Positions 4,493 to 6,145 of a stretch of DNA of 6,145 nt are shown in pieces (position 1 is the first letter of the stretch; every line of letters begins with the position of its first letter). A program made the translations under genes and the position numbers. This stretch comes from WLMZ01 sp031367435 (GTDB taxonomy: Bacteria > Actinomycetota > Acidimicrobiia > Acidimicrobiales > Ilumatobacteraceae), in assembly GCA_031367435.1 (NCBI GenBank), contig JANLPV010000186.1:1-6145 (forward strand), given 5' to 3'. Below the pieces are notes generated by a model. That model made no database searches. It was given only the letters and a program-made list of their open reading frames with translations, and was not told the origin of the DNA.

Positions 4493-5227
4493 GTGGTCCG
4501 TCGAAGCAGAACACTTGATCTTGCCAATGGCGTGAGAGCGCGTCTTGCCTCGATCGACCCCGAGGCTGTCGCTCGGGCGCTGATGTCTGGTGTGGAAACT
4601 GCTACCAGCGCGCGTTGGGAAGCAGCCGTCGCGCGCGCGGCTGCCCTACCGGGCGACATCCGACCGGAGAAGCTTCGGGCGTTGTCCGCCTCATTCGCCA
4701 GAGAGCTCGGTGCGGTTGGTGCTGCGGCCGGAATGGCCGCGGCGACGCCATTGGTTGGCGCGGGTGCCACCATGATGGCGGCGACGGTGGAGCTGTCGTG
4801 GTTTACGGCGCGTGCGGGCGATCTCATCCTCACCATCGCCGCGCTGCACGGTCGGCCTGCGCCAACACTCGAAGAACGTAAGGCGTGGGTGTTGGCAGTG
4901 TTGATCTTTGGTAGCACTGCCCGACAGGGACTCACGGCGATTGCCAATGAGGCCGGGGCCGGACTCAGCGAGGTGCATCCCACGAAGCTGTCGATGGTGA
5001 CGCTGCGCGCTGCCAACAATGCGATGAGCAGACTTGTGGTGCGTCGGTACGGTACGCGCCGCGGCGCGATTGCGCTCGGCACCGCGCTGCCGCTCGGTAT
5101 CGGTGCCGTCGTCGGCGCCGGCGCCAACGTTGTCGCGATTCGCAAGCTAGCCGCGCAGGCTGATGCATTCTTTTCGAAGTTGCCCTACTCGTCGATCGAC
5201 GCGTCCTCGATCGATATCACGCCCTGA
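4493..5227 (+). CDS. EcsC-like protein
   Basis: A 244-residue protein resembling the EcsC family, named after the third gene of the Bacillus ecs transporter locus; its biochemical role is unclear. Supporting features are a polar helical N-terminus (1-70), then a Gly/Ala-rich hydrophobic stretch (73-98, with TPLVGAGATMM), the helix ELSWFTARAGDLILTIAALHG (100-120), the helix after LEERKAWVLAVLIFGSTARQG (126-146), and a second Gly/Ala-rich segment ALPLGIGAVVGAGANVVAIRKLAAQADAFF split at about 198-227. The last is typical of the family's end. There is no signal peptide, and membrane association through the two Gly-rich segments is likely. The start is GTG at 4493 with only a weak AAAGG (4484-4488) before it; an in-frame stop lies just upstream. 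It is divergent from a small membrane protein and converges on the Rid-family gene, 4 nt stop to stop. Confidence 0.75.
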   Translation: MVRRSRTLDLANGVRARLASIDPEAVARALMSGVETATSARWEAAVARAAALPGDIRPEKLRALSASFARELGAVGAAAGMAAATPLVGAGATMMAATVELSWFTARAGDLILTIAALHGRPAPTLEERKAWVLAVLIFGSTARQGLTAIANEAGAGLSEVHPTKLSMVTLRAANNAMSRLVVRRYGTRRGAIALGTALPLGIGAVVGAGANVVAIRKLAAQADAFFSKLPYSSIDASSIDITP

Positions 5228-5236
5228 CGGGTCAGG
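5223..5236. terminator. Small palindrome containing both convergent stop codons
   Basis: CCTGAC-GG-GTCAGG is a perfect inverted repeat with 6-bp arms. The TGA of the EcsC-like gene (5225-5227) is in one arm and the stop of the Rid-family gene (5234-5232) in the other. In RNA it would be a 5-bp stem with a 4-nt loop, weak for a terminator and without a T-run, but it is the only candidate between the two genes. Confidence 0.35.
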
Positions 5237-5687
5237 ACCTCACGCGCGCTATCAGTTCGATCTCGACAGCGATGCCGAATGGCAATGAGGCGAGGCCGAC
5301 CGCGGATCGCGTATGGCGACCGGCGTCACCGAAGATCTCGACGAGTACATCGGAGCAGCCGTCGATCACTGCAGGCATCTGGTCGAAGCCCGGCGCAACG
5401 TTCACCATTCCGAAGACCTTGATGAAACGGTCGATGCGGTCGAGGCTGCCCAGGGCGGCCTGCATCGTTGCCAGAATCGATAGCGCCGTCATACGCGCAG
5501 CGATGCGGCCTTCTTCAAGTGAGAGATCGTGGCCGACCTTGCCGCGGATCATTTCTGTGCCCGCAATCGGGCCGTGACCTCCGACGTAGATGATGTCGTT
5601 GTCGATCACGTATCCCACGTAGTTGCCTGCCGGTGGGAACACAGTCGGCAACGCGATGCCGAGCGCTTTCAATCGTTCTGCGATCAT
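5232..5687 (-). CDS. Rid (YjgF/YER057c/UK114) family protein, longer subgroup
   Basis: A 151-residue protein of the Rid family, whose best-known members hydrolyse reactive enamine/imine intermediates made by PLP enzymes. It shows the pattern of the longer subgroup: LGIALP (9-14), GNYVGYVIDNDIIYVGGHGP (21-40), RGKVGHDLSLEEGRIAAR (48-65), then SLDRIDRFIKVFGMVN (81-96), a PGFDQMPAVIDGCSDVL segment (99-115), and IFGDAGRHTRSAVGLASLP (118-136). Arg127 in TRSAV corresponds to the key Arg105 of E. coli RidA, and VEIELIA (141-147) to its C-terminal strand, so activity is possible. Members of this subgroup are trimers with unproven substrates. The ATG at 5687 has no Shine-Dalgarno. TATACG/TACGCT (5700-5693, minus) lies 5-7 nt before it, which would suit a -10 box of a leaderless message. 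It converges on the EcsC-like gene and is divergent from the lipoprotein. Confidence 0.9.
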   Translation of the reverse strand: MIAERLKALGIALPTVFPPAGNYVGYVIDNDIIYVGGHGPIAGTEMIRGKVGHDLSLEEGRIAARMTALSILATMQAALGSLDRIDRFIKVFGMVNVAPGFDQMPAVIDGCSDVLVEIFGDAGRHTRSAVGLASLPFGIAVEIELIARVRS

Positions 5688-5692
5688 GCGCG

Positions 5693-5700
5693 AGCGTATA
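5693..5700 (-). promoter_or_regulatory. Possible -10 box for a leaderless Rid-family message
   Basis: TATACGCT on the minus strand contains TACGCT, which fits TANNNT, 5 nt before the ATG. The absence of a Shine-Dalgarno supports transcription starting at or next to the ATG. No clear -35 is seen in the GC-rich sequence upstream. Confidence 0.35.
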
Positions 5701-5743
5701 CCGGCGCGTCACGTGCGCGCGGGCCTTATTGATGGCGTGCGCG

Positions 5744-5782
5744 TTGCTGTGGCACGAACGCATCGCGACAAAGCCACAGCGA
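5744..5782. promoter_or_regulatory. Inverted repeat in the divergent Rid/lipoprotein intergenic region
   Basis: GCTGTGGC (5746-5753) and GCCACAGC (5773-5780) are perfect 8-bp arms around a 19-nt centre. In RNA of the + strand the stem extends by a G-U and an A-U pair to 5744/5782. It lies about 30 bp before the lipoprotein start and could be a leader hairpin or an operator. The rest of the 123-bp gap (5688-5810) shows no gene and no clear lipoprotein promoter. Confidence 0.35.
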
Positions 5783-5810
5783 ACAGCGTGAATGGCGATA
5801 GAACGGCGAA

Positions 5811-6145
5811 ATGACTTTTCGCACAACGCTCACCCGGGGCACCGCATTGGCATGCGCCGCGCTCCTCGCCGTTTCTGGCTGCAGTTCGTCGGCGTCGAAG
5901 TACGCCACCACATCCGTTGCGGATTCTTCCTCGGCCACCGACGTAGCCGATCCGCCCGCGACCACGAATGCGCCACCGCTCGACGCCGTAGCCGGTGCCG
6001 ACGGCTCGGTCAACATCAGCGTCACTGTTGGCACCGACGACTTCGACACCAGTGGCGGCACGCGGGTCGTTGGCATCAAGAAGGGCGCCAACGTCACCAT
6101 CGAACTCACCGACCCAGCTGTGGCGCAGAAGTATCATCTGCACGA
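5811..6145 (+). CDS. Lipoprotein with a cupredoxin-like domain, cut by the window end
   Basis: An open frame from ATG 5811 runs off the window after 111 full codons. The N-terminus MTFRTTLTRGTALACAALLA ends in a lipobox, V21-S22-G23-C24, with arginines 4 and 9 before the hydrophobic core. The product should be exported and lipid-anchored at Cys24. Residues 25-65 are a Ser/Thr/Ala/Pro-rich linker. From about 67 a beta-rich domain begins: SVNISVTVGTDDF, then RVVGIKKGANVTIELTDP, and KYHLH (107-111). The order strand, KKG, strand, then H-x-H resembles a cupredoxin-like fold, in which such histidines may bind copper, but the decisive C-terminal part is missing. There is no obvious Shine-Dalgarno. 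It is divergent from the Rid-family gene. The lipoprotein call is firm; the domain call is tentative. Confidence 0.8.
   Translation, partial: MTFRTTLTRGTALACAALLAVSGCSSSASKYATTSVADSSSATDVADPPATTNAPPLDAVAGADGSVNISVTVGTDDFDTSGGTRVVGIKKGANVTIELTDPAVAQKYHLH

Noticed and set aside
4416..4514. Upstream ATG (4514) for the membrane protein
   Set aside because: The added 33 residues are not membrane-like and would overlap the start of the divergent gene.
4312..5145. Long antisense frame (277 codons) opposite the EcsC-like gene
   Set aside because: Ala/Ser/Arg low-complexity product with no domain, opposite a gene with family features; a shadow frame.

Overview
The window looks like a chromosomal piece of a high-GC actinobacterium, perhaps of the Acidimicrobiia. 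This rests on the GC-rich third codon positions, the lipid-oriented gene content (acyl-CoA dehydrogenase, SCP2-like protein), the mix of genes with a strong Shine-Dalgarno and genes with none, and the lipoprotein style. It is an inference from style, not a database match. I see no tRNA, rRNA, CRISPR array, insertion sequence or phage gene.

Layout. Positions 1-169 are non-coding and hold seven 16-bp tandem repeats that lead to an ACAD10/11-type acyl-CoA dehydrogenase (170-1423, + strand). Its stop codon lies inside a second tandem array, followed by a perfect 14-bp-stem hairpin (1504-1540) shared with the convergent minus-strand genes. From 3788 down to 1535 four minus-strand genes form a probable operon: a ferritin-like diiron protein (3788-2664), an SCP2-like lipid-binding protein (2655-2206), a 66-residue Cys/His protein (2209-2009) and a ferredoxin with two [4Fe-4S] motifs plus a zinc-ribbon-like tail (1945-1535). 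The junction before the ferredoxin is unusual. Three 8-bp repeats put stop codons in all three frames, then three 14-bp repeats each begin with ATGAGCCAC. The first two copies read as five-codon mini-frames whose TGA overlaps the next ATG by 4 nt.

Positions 3789-4040 are non-coding, with inverted and direct repeats near the operon start and an 11-bp tandem array. Next come a small four-helix membrane protein (4415-4041, -) and, divergently, an EcsC-like protein (4493-5227, +). They share a 77-bp control region holding a 13-bp palindrome. A Rid-family protein (5687-5232, -) converges on the EcsC-like gene, and both stop codons sit in one small palindrome. The window ends inside a cupredoxin-like lipoprotein gene (from 5811, +).

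Working hypothesis: the four-gene operon is a small oxidation system. SCP2 would present a hydrophobic substrate, the diiron protein would oxidise it, and the ferredoxin would supply electrons. The acyl-CoA dehydrogenase next door hints at acyl or sterol-type lipids. Short tandem repeats at five gene borders, each with its own sequence, are the other notable trait of the region.
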